Positions 1 through 13,012 of a stretch of 64,000 nt of DNA are shown here, in pieces. The position numbers and the translations under genes were made by a program. This stretch comes from Hydractinia symbiolongicarpus. Lineage: Eukaryota > Cnidaria > Hydrozoa > Anthoathecata > Hydractiniidae. The notes under the pieces were generated by a model, which worked only from the letters and a program-made list of their open reading frames with translations, searched no databases and was not told where the DNA came from. The stretch covers positions 3,846,001 to 3,910,000 of the forward strand of contig NC_079876.1 of NCBI RefSeq assembly GCF_029227915.1, written 5' to 3'. Position 1 is the first letter of the stretch; every line of letters starts with the position of its first letter.

Positions 1-373
1 GAGTCCAATTGTCTCATTTATCACATTTATCAGGTCACAGTCCAAAGTTAGTTCAATTAAGTCCCACAGTCAATCGTTTAATTGTTAAAAGCAATGCAAT
101 CTAGTAATATCAGAAAAATATCTCTAAATACATGTTGGTACGAATATGTGACCCAACCATTGTAACTCAAACGGACTGACACCGTTAGAAAGTCAATGAA
201 ATGTAGTTTTTGAAACTGTCGCTATTCTTCAGCCCGCAATAACGGCTAGGATTGGTCCCACGGTAAAGAATGACTTATTTATCTAAAATTTTAAATGACG
301 CGCTACCACAGCGCCCAGTGTAATAAGCTGAGTTCCGGCAAGCACATCAAATTAAGAAGAATGTTATTTCTTG
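1..373. repeat. Reference monomer (first unit)
   Basis: This unit is taken as the reference for monomer numbering. It has about 37% G+C and 12 CpG dinucleotides. Landmarks are GAGTCCAATTGTCTC at 1-15, GTCCCACAGT at 61-70, a TACGAATATGTGAC segment near 140-153, a second GTCCCAC segment starting at 255, the dyad GCGCT-ACCAC-AGCGC at 300-314, and GAGTTCCGGCAA near 330-341, followed by an A/T-rich end. Length is close to twice a nucleosomal repeat (2 x about 187 bp), a common size for centromeric satellites; that link is inference. The choice of start is arbitrary because the array is circularly permutable. Confidence 0.9.
300..314. repeat. Short dyad GCGCT-N5-AGCGC in the monomer (type example)
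   Basis: A perfect 5-bp inverted repeat with a 5-nt loop ACCAC. It recurs in most monomers at the same place. Frequent variants are a right arm AGCGG (4 pairs left), AGCGA, or AGGGA, which largely breaks the dyad. It lies at the left end of the better-conserved part of the monomer. It could be a protein-binding dyad or a weak cruciform; neither can be shown from sequence alone. Confidence 0.6.
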
Positions 374-1551
374 GAGTCCAGTTGTCTCATTTCTCAAATT
401 TATCAGGTCGCTGTCCAAAGATAGTTCAATTAAGTCCCACAGTCAATCGTTTCATTGTTAAAAGCGATACAACCTAGTAATACCAGAAAGATATCACGAA
501 ATACATGTTGGTACGAATATGTGACTCAACCGTTGTTACACAAACGGATTGATACTGTTAGAAAGTCAATGAAATGTAGTTTTTGAAACTGTCTCTAATT
601 CTTCAGCGCGGGATAACGGCTAGGATTGGTCCCACAGTAAAAAATGACTTATTCATCTAAATTTTTAAATAAAGCGCTACCACAGCGCCCAGTGTAATCG
701 CTGAGTTCCGGCAATCATGTCAAATTAAGAAGAATGTTTTTTCTTGGAGTCCAATTGTCTTACTTATAACATTTATAACGTCACAGTCCAAAATCAGTTC
801 AATTTTGTCCCACAGTCAATCGTTTCACTGTTAAAAGCAATGCAACCTATTAAATGAGAAAAATATCGCTTAATGCATGTTTGTACGAATATGTGACACA
901 AACGTTGTAACTCAAATGGACTGATACTGTTAGAAAGTCATTGAAATGTAGTCCTTGAAGTTGTCAATATTTCTTCAGCGCGTCCTAACGGCTACGATTA
1001 GTCCCAGAGTACAAAATGACTTATTTATCTAAATTTTTAAATAAAGCGCTCCCACAGCGGCCAGTGTAATCGCTGAGTTCCGGCAATCACGTCAAATTAA
1101 GAAGAATGTTATTTCTTGGAGTCCAATAGTCTCATTTATCAAATTGATCAGGTCACAGTCCAAAGTTAGTTCAATTAAGTCCCACAGTCAACCGTTTCAT
1201 TGTTAAAAGCTATGCAACCTAGTAATATCAGAACAATATCGCTAAATACATGTTAGTAGGATTATGTGACCCAACCGTTGTAACTCAAACGGACTGACAC
1301 CGTTAGAAAGTCAATGAAATGTAGTTTTTGAAACTTACGCTATTTCTTCAGCGCGCGATAACGGCTACGATTGGTCACACGGTAAAGAATGATTTATTTA
1401 TCTAAATTTTTAAATGAAGCGCTACTACAGCGCCCAGTGTAATCGCTCAGTTCCGGCAATCATGTGAAATTAAGATGAATGTTATTTCTTGGAGTTCAAT
1501 TGTCTCATTTATCACATTTATCAGGTCACAGTCGAAAGTTAGTTCATTTAT

Positions 1552-3672
1552 GTCCCACAGTCAATCGTTTCACTGTTAAAAGCGATACAATCTAGTAATA
1601 CCGGAAAGATATCACGAAATATATGTTGGTACAAATATGTGACTTAACCGTTGTAACACAAACGGATTGATACTGTTAGAAAGTCAATAAAATGTAGTTT
1701 TTGAAACTCTCTCTATTTCTTCAGCGCGGGATAACGGCTAGGATTGGTCCCACAATATAAAATGACTTATTCAACTAAATGTTTATATGAAGCGCTACCA
1801 CAGAGCATAGTGTAATCGCTGAGTGTCGGCAATCATGTCAAATTAAGCAGAATGTTATTTCTTGGAGTCCAATTATCTCACTTATAACATTTATAACGTC
1901 ACAGTCCAAAATCAGTTCAATTTAGTCCCACAGCCAATCGTTTCACTGTTAAAAGCAATGCAACCTATTAACATGAGAAAAATATCGCTAAATGCATGTT
2001 TGTACGAATATGTGACACAAACGTTCTAACTCAAATGGACTGATACTGTTAGAAAGTTATTGAAATGTAGTTCTTGAAGCTGTCAATATTTCTTCAGCGC
2101 GTCCTAACGGCTAGGATTCGACCCACAGTTCAAAATGACTTATTTATCTACATTTTTAAATGAAGCGCTACCACAGCGCCCAGTGTAATCGCTAACTTCC
2201 GGCAATCAAGCCAAATTAAGAAGAATGTTTTTTCTTGGAGTCCAATTGTCTCATTTATCACATTTATCAGGTCACAGTCCAAAGTTAGTTCAATTAAGTC
2301 CCACAGTCAATCGTTTAATTGTTAAAAGCAATGCAATCTAGTAATATCAGAAAAATATCTCTAAATACATGTTGGTACGAATATGTGACCCAACCATTGT
2401 AACTCAAACGGACTGACACCGTTAGAAAGTCAATGAAATGTAGTTTTTGAAACTGTCGCTATTCTTCAGCCCGCAATAACGGCTAGGATTGGTCCCACGG
2501 TAAAGAATGACTTATTTATCTAAAATTTTAAATGACGCGCTACCACAGCGCCCAGTGTAATAAGCTGAGTTCCGGCAAGCACATCAAATTAAGAAGAATG
2601 TTATTTCTTGGAGTCCAGTTGTCTCATTTCTCAAATTTATCAGGTCGCTGTCCAAAGATAGTTCAATTAAGTCCCACAGTCAATCGTTTCATTGTTAAAA
2701 GCGATACAACCTAGTAATACCAGAAAGATATCACGAATTACATGTTGGTACGAATATGTGACTCAACCGTTGTTACACAAACGGATTGATACTGTTAGAA
2801 AGTCAATGAAATGTAGTTTTTGAAACTGTCTCTATTTCTTCAGCGCGGGATAACGGCTAGGATTGGTCCCACAGTAAAAAATGACTTATTCATCTAAATT
2901 TTTAAATGAAGCGCTACCACAGCGGCCAGTGTAATGGCTGAGTTCCGGCAATCACGTCAAATTAAGATGAATGTTATTTCTTGGAGTCCAATTGTCTCAT
3001 TTATCAAATTTATCAAGTCACAGTCAAAAGTTAGTTCAATTAAGTCCCACAGTCAATCGTTTCACTGTTAAAAGCGATACAATCTAGTAATACCGGAAAG
3101 ATATCACGAAATATATGTTGGTACAAATATGTGACTTAACCGTTGTAACACAAACGGATTGATACTGTTAGAAAGTCAATGAATTTTAGTTTTTGAAACT
3201 CTCTCTATTTCTTCAGCGCGGGATAACGGCTAGGATTGGTCCCACAATATAAAATGACTTATTCAACTAAATTTTTATATGAAGCGCTACCACAGAGCCC
3301 AGTGTAATCGCTGAGTTTCGGCAATCATGTCAAATTAAGAAGAATGTTATTTCTTGGAGTCCAATTGTCTCACTTATAACATTTATAACGTCACAGTCCA
3401 AAATCAGTTCAATTTAGTCCCACAGTCAATCGTTTCACTGTTAAAAGCAATGCAACCTATTAACATGAGAAAAATATCTCTAAATGCATGTTTGTACGAA
3501 TATGTGACACAAACGTTCTAACTCAAATGGACTGATACTGTTAGAAAGTTATTGAAATGTAGTTCTTGAAGCTGTCAATATTTCTTCAGCGCGTCCTAAC
3601 GGCTAGGATTCGACCCACAGTACAAAATGACTCATTTATCTACATTTTTAAATGAAGCGCTACCACAGCGGC
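1552..3672. repeat. Duplicated segment, copies four monomers apart (1,552-2,180 and 3,044-3,672)
   Basis: The stretch with GCGATACAATCTAG and ACCGGAAAGATATC at 1,552-2,180 is repeated 1,492 bp downstream (4 x 373). Substitutions are scattered, for example near 1,690, 1,772 and 1,806, so this duplication is older than the near-identical ones further right. It interleaves with the six-monomer duplication of 1-670, so the two events overlapped in position. Confidence 0.7.
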
Positions 3673-5222
3673 CAGTGGATTCGCTGAGTTCCCGCAATCA
3701 CGTCAAATTAAGAAGAATGTTATTTCTTGGAGTCCAATTGTCTCATTTATCAAATTTATCAGGTCACAGTTCAAAGTTAGTTCAATTAAGTCCCACAGTC
3801 AATCGTTTCATTGTTAAAAGCTATGCAACCTAGTAATATCAGAAAAATATCACTAAATACATGTTAGTACGAATATGTGACCCAACCGTTGTAACTCAAA
3901 CGGACTGACACCGTTAGAAAGGAAATGAAATGTCATTTTTGAACCTTTCGCTATTTCTTCAACGCGGGATAACGGCTAGGATTGGTCACACGGTAAAGAA
4001 TGATTTATTTATCTAAATTTTTCAATGAAGCGCTACCACAGCGCCCAGTGTAATCGCTAAGTTCCGGCAATCACGCCAAATTAAGAAGAATGTTTTTTCT
4101 TGGAGTCCAATTGTCTCATTTATCACATTTATCAGGTCACAGTCCAAAGTTAGTTCAATTAAGTCCCACATTCAATCGTTTCATTGTTAAAAGCAATGCA
4201 ATCTAGTAATATCAAAAAAATATCTCTAAATACATGTTGGTACGAATATGTGACCCAACCATTGTAACTCAAACGGACTGACACCGTTAGAAAGTCAATG
4301 AAATGTAGTTTTTGAAACTGTCGCTATTCTTCAGCCCGCAATAACGGCTAGGATTGGTCCCACGGTAAAGAATGACTTATTTATCTAAATTTTTAAATGA
4401 AGCGCTACCACAGCGCCCAGTGTAATAAGCTGAGTTCCGGCAAGCACATCAAATTAAGAAGAATGTTATTTCTTGGAGTCCAGTTGTCTCATTTCTCAAA
4501 TTTATCAGGTCGCTGTCCAAAGATAGTTCAATTAAGTCCCACAGTCAATCGTTTCATTGTTAAAAGCGATGCAATCTAGTAATATCAGAAAAAATATCGC
4601 TAAATACATGTTCGTACTAATATGTCACCCAACCGTTGTAACACAAACGGATTGATACTGTTAAAAAGTCAAGGAAATGTAGTTTTTGAAACTGTCTCTA
4701 TTTCTTCAGCGCGGGATAACGGCTAGGATTGGTCCCACAGAAAAAAATGACTTATTCATCTAAACTTTTAAGTGAAGCGCTACCACAGCGGCCAGTGTAA
4801 TGGCTGAGTTCCGGCAATCACGTCAAATTAAGATGAATGTTATTTCTTGGAGTCCAATTGTCTCATTTATCAAATTTATCAGGTCACAGTCAAAAGTTAG
4901 TTCAATTAAGTCCCACAGTCAATCGTTTCATTGTTAAAAGCTATGCAACCTAGTAATATCAGAAAAATATCGCTAAATACATTTTAGTACGAATATGTGA
5001 CCCAACCGTTGTAACTCAAACGGACTGACACCGTTAGAAATTCAATGAAATGTAGTTTTTGAAACTTTAGCTATTTCTTCAGCGCGCGATAACGGCCAGG
5101 ATTGGTCACACGATAAAGAATGATTTATTTATCTAAACTTTTAAATGAAGCGCTACCACAGCGCCCAGTGTAATCGATGAGTTCCGGCAATCATGTCAAA
5201 TTAAGATGAATGTTATTTCTTG

Positions 5223-8200
5223 GAGTCCAATTGTCTCATTTATCACATTTATCAGGTCACAGTCCAAAGTTAGTTCAATTAAGTCCCACATACAATTGTT
5301 TCACTGTTAAAAGCGATGCAACCTAGTAATATCAGATAAATATCGCTAAATACATGTTGGTACTAATATGTGACCCAACCGTTGTAACTCAAACGGACTG
5401 ACATCGATAGAAAGTCTGTGAAAAATAGTATTTGAAACTGTCAATATTTCTTCAGCGCGCGCTAACGGTTAGGATTCGTCCCACGGCTAAAAAATGACTT
5501 TTTTATCTTAATTTTCAACTGAAGCGCTACCACAGGGACCAGTGTAATCCCTGAGTTGCGGCAATCATGTCAAATTAAGAAGAGTGTTATTTCTTGTAGT
5601 CCAATTGTCTTACTTTTACATTTATAAGGTCACAGCCCAAAATCAGTTCAATTAAGTCCCACAGTCAATCGTTTCACTGTTAAAAGCGATACAACCTAGT
5701 AATACCGGAAAGATATCAAGAAATACATGTTGGTACGAATATGTGACGCAACCGTTGTAACACAAACGGATTGATACAGTTAAAAAGTCATTGAAATGTA
5801 GTTTTTGAAACTGTCGCTATTTCTTCAGCGCGCGATAACGGATAGGATTGGTCCCACGGTAAAGAATAACTTATTTATCTAAATTTTTAAATGAAGCGCT
5901 ACCACAGCGCCCAGTGTAATCGCTGAGTTCCGGCAATCATGTCAAATTAAGATGAATGTTATTTCTTGGAGTCCAATTGTCTTATTTATCACATTTATCA
6001 GGTCACAGTCCAAAGTTAGTTCAATTAAGTCCCACATACAATCGTTTCATTGTTAAAAGCGATGCAACCTAGTAATATCAGATAAATATCGCGAAATACA
6101 TGTTGGTACGAATATGTGACCCAACGTTGTAACTTAACCAGACTGACATCGATAGAAAGTCCGTGAAAAATTGTATTTCAAACTGTTTCTATTTCTTCAG
6201 CGCGCACTAACGGCTAGGATTCGTCCCACGGCTAAATAGTGACTTTTCTATCTTAATTTTCAAATGAAGCGCTACCACAGGGACCAGTGTGATCGCTGAG
6301 TTGCGGCAATCATGTCAAATTAAGAAAAATGTTATTTCTTGGAGTCCAATTGTCTTATTTATCACAATTATCAGGTCACAGTCCAAAGTTAGTTCAATTA
6401 AGTCCCACAGTCAATCGTTTCATTGTTAAAAGCTATGCAACCTAGTAATATCAGAAAAATATCGCTAAATACATGTTAGTACGAATATGTGACCCAACCG
6501 TTGTAACTCAAACGGACTGACACCGTTAGAAATTTAATGAAATGTAGTTTTCGAAACTTTCTATATTTCTTCAGCGCGGGATAACGGCTAGGATTGGTCC
6601 CACAGTAAAAAATGACTTATTCATCTGAATTTTTAAATGAAGCGCTACCACAGCGGCCAGTGTAATCGCTGAGTTCCGGCAATCACGTCAAATTAAGAAG
6701 AATGTTATTTCTTGGAGTCCAATTGTCTCATTTATCAAATTTATCAGGTCACAGTCCAAAGTTAGTTCAATTAAGTCCCACAGTCAATCGTTTCACTGTT
6801 AAAAGCGATACAACCGAGTAATACCGGAAAGATATAACGAAATACATGTTGGTACAAATATGTGACTCAACCGTTGTAACACAAACGGATTGATACGGTT
6901 AGAAAGTCAATGAAATTTAGTTTTTAAAACTGCCTATATATCTTCAGCGCGGGATAACGGCTAAGATTGGTCCCACAGTAAAAAATGACTTATTCATCTA
7001 AATTTTTAAATGAAGCGCTACCACAGCGCCCAGTGTAATCGCTGAGTTCCGGCAATCACGTCAAATTAAAAAAAAAGTTATTTCTTGGAGTCCAATTGTC
7101 TCATTTATCAAATTTATTAGGTCACAGTCCAAAGTTAGTTCAATTAAGTCCCACAGTCAATCGTTTCATTGTTAAAAGCTATGCAACCTAGTAATATCAG
7201 AAAAATATCGCTAAATACATGTTAGTACGAATATGTGACCCAACCGTTGTAACTCAAACGGACTGACACAGTTAGAAATTCATTGAAATGTAGTTTTGGA
7301 AACTTTCTATATTTCTTCAGCGCGGGATAACTGCTAGGATTGGTCCCACAGTAAAAAATGACTTATTCATCTGAATTTTTAAATGAAGCGCTACCACAGC
7401 GGCCAGTGTAATCGCTGAGTTCCGGCAATCACGTCAAATTAAGAAGAATGTTATTTCTTGGAGTCCAATTGTCTCATTTATCACATTTATCAGGTCACAG
7501 TCCAAAGTTAGTTCAACGAAGTCCCACAGGCAATCGTTTCACTGTTAAAAGCAATGCAACCTATTAATATGAGAAAAATATCGCTAAATGCATGTTTGTA
7601 CGAATATGTGACACAAACGTTGTAACTCAAATGGACTGATACTGTTAGAAAGTCAATGAAATGTAGTTTTTGAAACTTTCGCTATTTCTTCAGCGCGCGA
7701 TAACGGCTAGGATTGGTCACACGGTAAAGAATGATTTATTTATCTAAATTTTTAAATGAAGCGCTACCACAGCGCCCAGTGTAATCGCTGAGTTCCGGCA
7801 ATCATGTCAAATTAAGATGAATGTTATTTCTTGGAGTCCATTTGTCTCATTTATCACATTTATCAAGTCACAGTCCAAAGTTAGTTCAATCAAGTCCCAC
7901 ATACAATGGTTTCACTCTTAAAAGCAATGCAACCTAGTAATATCAGATAAATATCGCTAAATACATGTTGGTACGAATATGTCACCCAACCGTTGTAACA
8001 CAAACGGATTGATACGGTTAGAAAGTCAATGAAATTTAGTTTTTAAAACTGCCTATATATCTTCAGCGCGGGATAACGGCTAAGATTGGTCCCACAGTAA
8101 AAAATGACTTATTCATCTAAATTTTTAAATGAAGCGCTACCACAGCGCCCAGTGTAATCGCTGAGTTCCGGCAATCACGTCAAATTAAGAAGAATGTTAT

Positions 8201-10064
8201 TTCTTGGAGTCCAATTGTCTCATTTATCAAATTTATCAGGTCACAGTCCAAAGTTAGTTCAATTAAGTCCCACATTCAATTGTTTCACTGTTAAAAGCGA
8301 TGCAACCTAGTAATATCAGATAAATATCGCTAAATAAATGTTAGTACGAATATGTGACCCAACCGTTGTAACTCAAACGGACTGACATCGATAGAAAGTC
8401 CGTGAAAAATAGTATTTGAAACTGTCTCCATTTCTTCAGCGCGTGCTAACGGCTAGGATTCGTCCCACGGCTAAAAAGTGACTTTTTTATCTTAATTTTC
8501 AAATGAAGCGCTACCACAGGGACCAGTGTAATCGCTGAGTTGTGGCAATCATATCAAATTAAGAAAAATGTTATTTCTTGGAGTCCAATTGTCTTACTTT
8601 TTCATTTATCAGGTCACAGTCCAAAGTTAGTTCAATTAAGTCCCACAGTCAATCGTTTCATTGTTAAAAGCTATGCAACCTAATAATATCAGAAAAATAT
8701 CGCTAAATACATGTTATGTGACCAAACCGTTGTAACTCAAACGGACTGACACCGTTAGAAAGTCCGTCAAAAGTAGTATTTGAAACTGTCCCTATTTCTT
8801 CAGCGCGCGCTAACGGCTAGGATTCGTCCCATGGCTAAAAAGTGACTTTTTTATCTTAATTTTCAAATGAAGCGCTACCACAGGGACCAGTGTAATCGCT
8901 GAGTTGCGGCAATCATGTCAAATTAAGAAAAATGTTATTTCTTGGAGTCCAATTGTCTCATTTATCACATTTATCAGGCCACAGTCCAAAGTTAGTTCTA
9001 TTAAGTCCCACATACAATTGTTTCACTGTTAAAAGCGATGCAACCTAGTAATATCAGATAAATATCGCTAAATACATGTTAGTACGAATATGTGACCCAA
9101 CCGTTGTAACTCAAACAGACTGACACCGTTAGAAATTCAATGAAATGTAGTTTTTGAAACTTTCGCTATTTCTTCAGCGCGCGATAACGGCTAGGATTGG
9201 TCACACGGTAAAGAATGACTAATTTATCTAAATTTTTAAATGAAGCGCTACCACAGCGCCCAGTGTAATCGCTGTGTACCGGCAATCATGTCAAATTAAG
9301 ATGAATATTATACCTTGGAGTCCAATTGTCTCATTTATCACATTTATCAGGTCACAGTCCAAAGTTAGTTCAATTAAGTCCCACATACAATTGTTTCACT
9401 GTTAAAAGCGATGCAACCTAGTAATATCAGATAAATATCGCTAAATACATGTTGGTACTAATACGTGACCCAACCGTTGTAACTCAAACGGACTGACATC
9501 GATAGAAAGTCCGTGAAAAGTAGTATTTGAAACTGTCTCTATTTCTTCAGTGCGCGCTAACGGCTAGGATTCGTCCCATGGCTAAAAAGTGACTTTTTTA
9601 TCTTAATTTTCAAATGAAGCGCTACCACAGGGACCAGTGTAATCGCTGAGTTGCGGCAATCATGTCAAATTAAGAAAAATGTTATTTCTTGGAGTCCAAT
9701 TGTCTCATTTATCACATTTATCAGGCCACAGTCCAAAGTTAGTTCTATTAAGTCCCACATACAATTGTTTCACTGTTAAAAGCGATGCAACCTAGTAATA
9801 TCAGATAAATATCGCTAAATACATGTTGGTACGAATATGTGACCCAACCGTTGTAACTCAAACGGACTGACACCGTTAGAAAGTCAATGAAATGTTGTTT
9901 TTGAAACTTTCGCTATTTCTTCAGCGCGCGATAACGGCTAGGATTGGTCACACGGTAAAGAATGATTTATTTATCTAAATTTTTAAATGAAGCGCTACCA
10001 CAGCGCCCAGTGTAGTCGCTGAGTACCGGCAATCATGTCAAATTAAGAAGAATGTTATTTCTTG
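5223..10064. repeat. Mosaic block with ATCGATAG subfamily and AGGGACCAG variant
   Basis: Monomers run from 5,223 to 10,064 at 372-374 bp spacing with one 364 bp exception. A subfamily marked by GACATCGATAGAAAGTCCGT and CCACAGGGACCAG alternates with one marked by GACACCGTTAGAAAGT and GCGCGATAACGG. Local near-copies are visible: 6,921 and 8,040 share TTTTTAAAACTGCC (offset 1,119, three monomers), and the CTTTCTATATTTC variant near 6,560 recurs two monomers later. Individual monomers switch from one subfamily to another part way along, as expected from conversion. No gene is present. Confidence 0.85.
8581..8944. repeat. Short monomer (364 bp) with internal 9-bp deletion
   Basis: Unit starts at 8,581 and 8,945 are 364 bp apart, the only clearly short monomer among those whose spacing I measured. 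The loss is at 8,711-8,720: ATGTTATGTGACC replaces the usual ATGTTAGTACGAATATGTGACC. Nine bases are missing, bordered by TA repeats that would allow slippage. I saw no second copy of this deletion in the window. Confidence 0.85.
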
Positions 10065-13012
10065 GAGTCCAATTGTCTCACTTAAAACATTTATAACGTC
10101 ACAGTCCTAAATCAGTTCAATTTAGTCCCACAGTCAATCGTTTCATTGTTAAAAGCAATGCAACCTATTAATATGAGAAAAATATCGCTAAATACATGTT
10201 AGTACGAATATGTGACTCAACCGTTGTAACGCAAACGGATTGATACTGTTAGAAAGTCAATGAAATGTAGTTTTTGAAACTGTCTCTATTTCTTCAGTGC
10301 GAGAGAACGGCTAGGATTGGTCCCACAGTAAAAAAATGACTTATTCATCTAAATTTTTAAGTGAAGCGCTACCACAGCGCCCAGTGTAATCGCTGAGTTC
10401 CGGCAATCATGTCAAATTAAGAAGAATGTTCTTTCTTGAAGTCCAATTTTCTCACTTATAACATTTATAACGTCACAGTCCAAAATCAGTTCAATTTAGT
10501 CCCACAGTCAATCGTTTCACTGTTAGAGCAATGCAACCTATTAATGTGAGAAAAATATCGCTAAATGCATGTTTGTACGAATATGTGACACAAACGTTGT
10601 AACTTAAATGGACTGATACTGTTAGAAAGTCATTGAAATGTAGTTCTTGAAGCTGTCAATATTTCTTCAGCGCGTGCTAACGGCCAGGATTTGTCCCACA
10701 GTAAATATGACTTATTTATCTAAATTTTTAAATGAAGCGCTACCACAGCGCCCAGTGTAATCGCTGAGTACCGGCAATCATGTCAAATTAAGATGAATGT
10801 TATTTCTTGGAGTCCAATTGTCTCATTTATCACATTTATCAGGTCACAGTCCAAAGTTAGTTCAATTAAGTCCCACATACAATTGTTTCACTGTTAAAAG
10901 CGATGCAACCTAGTAATATCAGATAAATATCGCTAAATACATGTTGGTACGAATATGTGACCCAACCGTTGTAACTCAAACGGACTGACATCGATAGAAA
11001 GTCCGTGAAAAGTAGTATTTGAAACTGTCTCTATTTCTTCATCGCGGGCTAACGGCTAGAGTTCATCCCACGATTAAAAAGTGACTTTTTATCTTAATTT
11101 TTAAATGTAGCGCTACCACAGCGTCCAGTGTAATCGCTGAGTTCCGGCAATCATGTCAAATTAAGAAGAATGTTATTTCTTGAAGTCCAATTTTCTCACT
11201 TATAACATTTATAACGTCACAGTCCAAAATCAGTTCAATTTAGTCCCACAGTCAATCGTTTCACTGTTAGAGCAATGCAACCTATTAATATGAGAAAAAT
11301 ATCGCTAAATGCATGTTTGTACGAATATGTGACACAAACGTTGTAACTTAAATGGACTGATACTGTTAGAAAGTCATTGAAATGTAGTTCTTGAAGCTGT
11401 CAATATTTCTTCAGCGCGTGCTAACGGCCAGGATTTGTCCCACAGTAAATATGACTTATTTATCTAAATTTTTAAATGAAGCGCTACCACAGCGACCAGT
11501 GTAATCGCTGAGTACCGGCAATCATGTCAAATTTAGATGAATGTTATTTCTTGGAGTCCAATTGTCTCATTTATCACATTTATAACGTCACAGTCCTAAA
11601 TCAGTTCAATTAAGTCCCACATACAATTGTTTCACTGTTAAAAGCGATTCAACCTAGTAATATCAGATAAATATCGCTAAATACATGTTGGTACGAATAT
11701 GTGACCCAACCGTTGTAACTCAAACGGACTGACATCGATAGAAAGTCCGTGAAAAGTAGTATTTGAAACTGTCTCTACTTCTTCATCGCGCGCTAACGGC
11801 TAGAATTCCTCCCACGGTTAAAAAGTGACTTTTTTATCTTAAAATTCAAATATAGCTCTATCACAGGGACCAGTGTAATCGCTGAGTTGCGGGAATCATG
11901 TCAAATTAAGAAGAATGTTATTTCTTGGAGTCCAATTGTCTTACTTTTTCATTTATAAGGTCACAGCCCAAAATCAGTTCAATTAAGTCCCACAGTGAAT
12001 CGTTTCACTGTTAAAAGCGATACATCCTAGTAATACCGGAAAGATATCACGAAATACATGTTGGTACGAATATGTGACTCAACCGTTGTAACACAAACGG
12101 ATTGATACTGTTAGAAAGTCAATGAAATGTAGTTTTTGAAACTGTCTCTATTTCTTTAGTGCGGGAGAACAGCTAGGATTGGTCCGACAGTAAAAAATGA
12201 CTTATTCATTTGAATTTTTAAGTGAAGCGCTACCACAGCGCCCAGTGTAATCGCTGAGTTCCGGCAATCATGTCAAATTAAGAAGAATGTTATTTCTTGG
12301 AGTCCAATTTTCTCACTTATAACATTTATAACGTCACAGTCCAAAATCAGTTCAATTTAGTCCCACAGTCAATCGTTTCACTGTTAGAGCAATGCAACCT
12401 ATTAATATGAGAAAAATATCGCTAAATGCATGTTTGTACGAATATGTGACACAAACGTTGTAACTTAAATGGACTGATACTGTTAGAGAGTCATTGAAAT
12501 GTAGTTCTTGAAGCTGTCAATATTTCTTCAGCGCGTGCTAACGGCCAGGATTTGTCCCACAGTAAATATGACTTATTTATCTAAATTTTTAAATGAAGCG
12601 CTACCACAGCGCCCAGTGTAATCGCTGAGTCCCGGCAATCATGTCAAATTAAGATGAATGTTATTTCTTGGAGTCCAATTGTCTCATTTATCACATTTAT
12701 CAGGTCACAGTCCAAAGTTAGTTCAATTAAGTCCCACATACAATTGTTTCACTGTTAAAAGCGATTCAACCTAGTAATATCAGATAAATATCGCTAAATA
12801 CATGTTGGTACGAATATGTGACCCAACCGTTGTAACTCAAACGGACTGACATCGATAGAAAGTCCGTGAAAAATGGTACTTGAAACTGTCTCTATTTCTT
12901 CAGCGCGCGCTAACGGCTAGGATTCGTCCCACGGCTAAAAAGTTACTTTTTTATCTTAATTTTCAAATGAAGCGCTACGACAGGGACCAGTGTAATCGCT
13001 AAGTTGCGGCAA
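10065..13012. repeat. Block with recurring TTAGAGCAATGC subfamily
   Basis: A distinct monomer type with ACTGTTAGAGCAATGCAACC (the AAA of the usual TTAAAAGC lost), AATGCATGTTTGTACG and AGCTGTCAATATTTC starts at 10,439, 11,183 and 12,300, with spacings of two and three monomers. These units are about 371 bp, two shorter than the standard. They alternate with the ATCGATAG type and with a type reading TTACTTTTTCATTTATAAGG. Parts of this block recur near 15.1-15.8 kb, so it is an older relative of the 16-monomer unit that follows. No gene is present. Confidence 0.85.
12079..12105. repeat. Imperfect 9-bp dyad TCAACCGTT-N8-AACGG(A)TTGA (example)
   Basis: TCAACCGTT at 12,079-12,087 pairs with AACGG at 12,096-12,100 and, after one bulged A, with TTGA at 12,102-12,105. 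The loop is GTAACACA. This form belongs to the subfamily with ACCGGAAAGATATCAC. Other subfamilies keep the CCGTT / AACGG core at the same monomer position, sometimes with a T-G wobble (AGCGG). Confidence 0.6.

Larger units (their letters stand above)
1..2907. repeat. Duplicated segment, copies six monomers apart (1-670 and 2,238-2,907)
   Basis: The sequence at 1-670 reappears at 2,238-2,907, an offset of 2,237 bp (six monomers less one base). I saw only two substitutions, near 501/2,738 and 597/2,834, before the copies diverge at AAATAAAG versus AAATGAAG. A third, more diverged relative starts at 4,103. The intervening monomers are not part of the same close match, so this looks like the remnant of a six-monomer unit or a conversion tract. 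Confidence 0.8.
1..5222. repeat. Left block: 14 diverse monomers
   Basis: Fourteen monomers start at 1, 374, 747, 1,119, 1,492, 1,865, 2,238, 2,611, 2,984, 3,357, 3,730, 4,103, 4,476 and 4,850. Several subfamilies are mixed: units reading TTATCACATTTATCAGG, units reading TTATAACATTTATAACG with CCTATTAA, and units with ACCGGAAAGATATCAC. Neighbouring monomers are less alike than monomers four to six units apart, which shows a higher-order arrangement. No gene is present. Confidence 0.9.

Noticed and set aside
295-477. Open frame of 60 codons, with near copies at 2,532-2,714, 3,627-3,833 and 4,397-4,579
   Set aside because: All copies lie at the same monomer phase and cross the monomer join. 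They exist because the repeat is copied. The period of 373 is not a multiple of three, so the frame closes in the next unit. I saw no convincing start context or protein family resemblance.
5471-5485. GGATTCGTCCC resembles a pol III B box
   Set aside because: It matches only in part (a key A is missing), no A box is placed upstream, and no tRNA-like fold surrounds it. It is one of many variants of GGATTGGTCCC.
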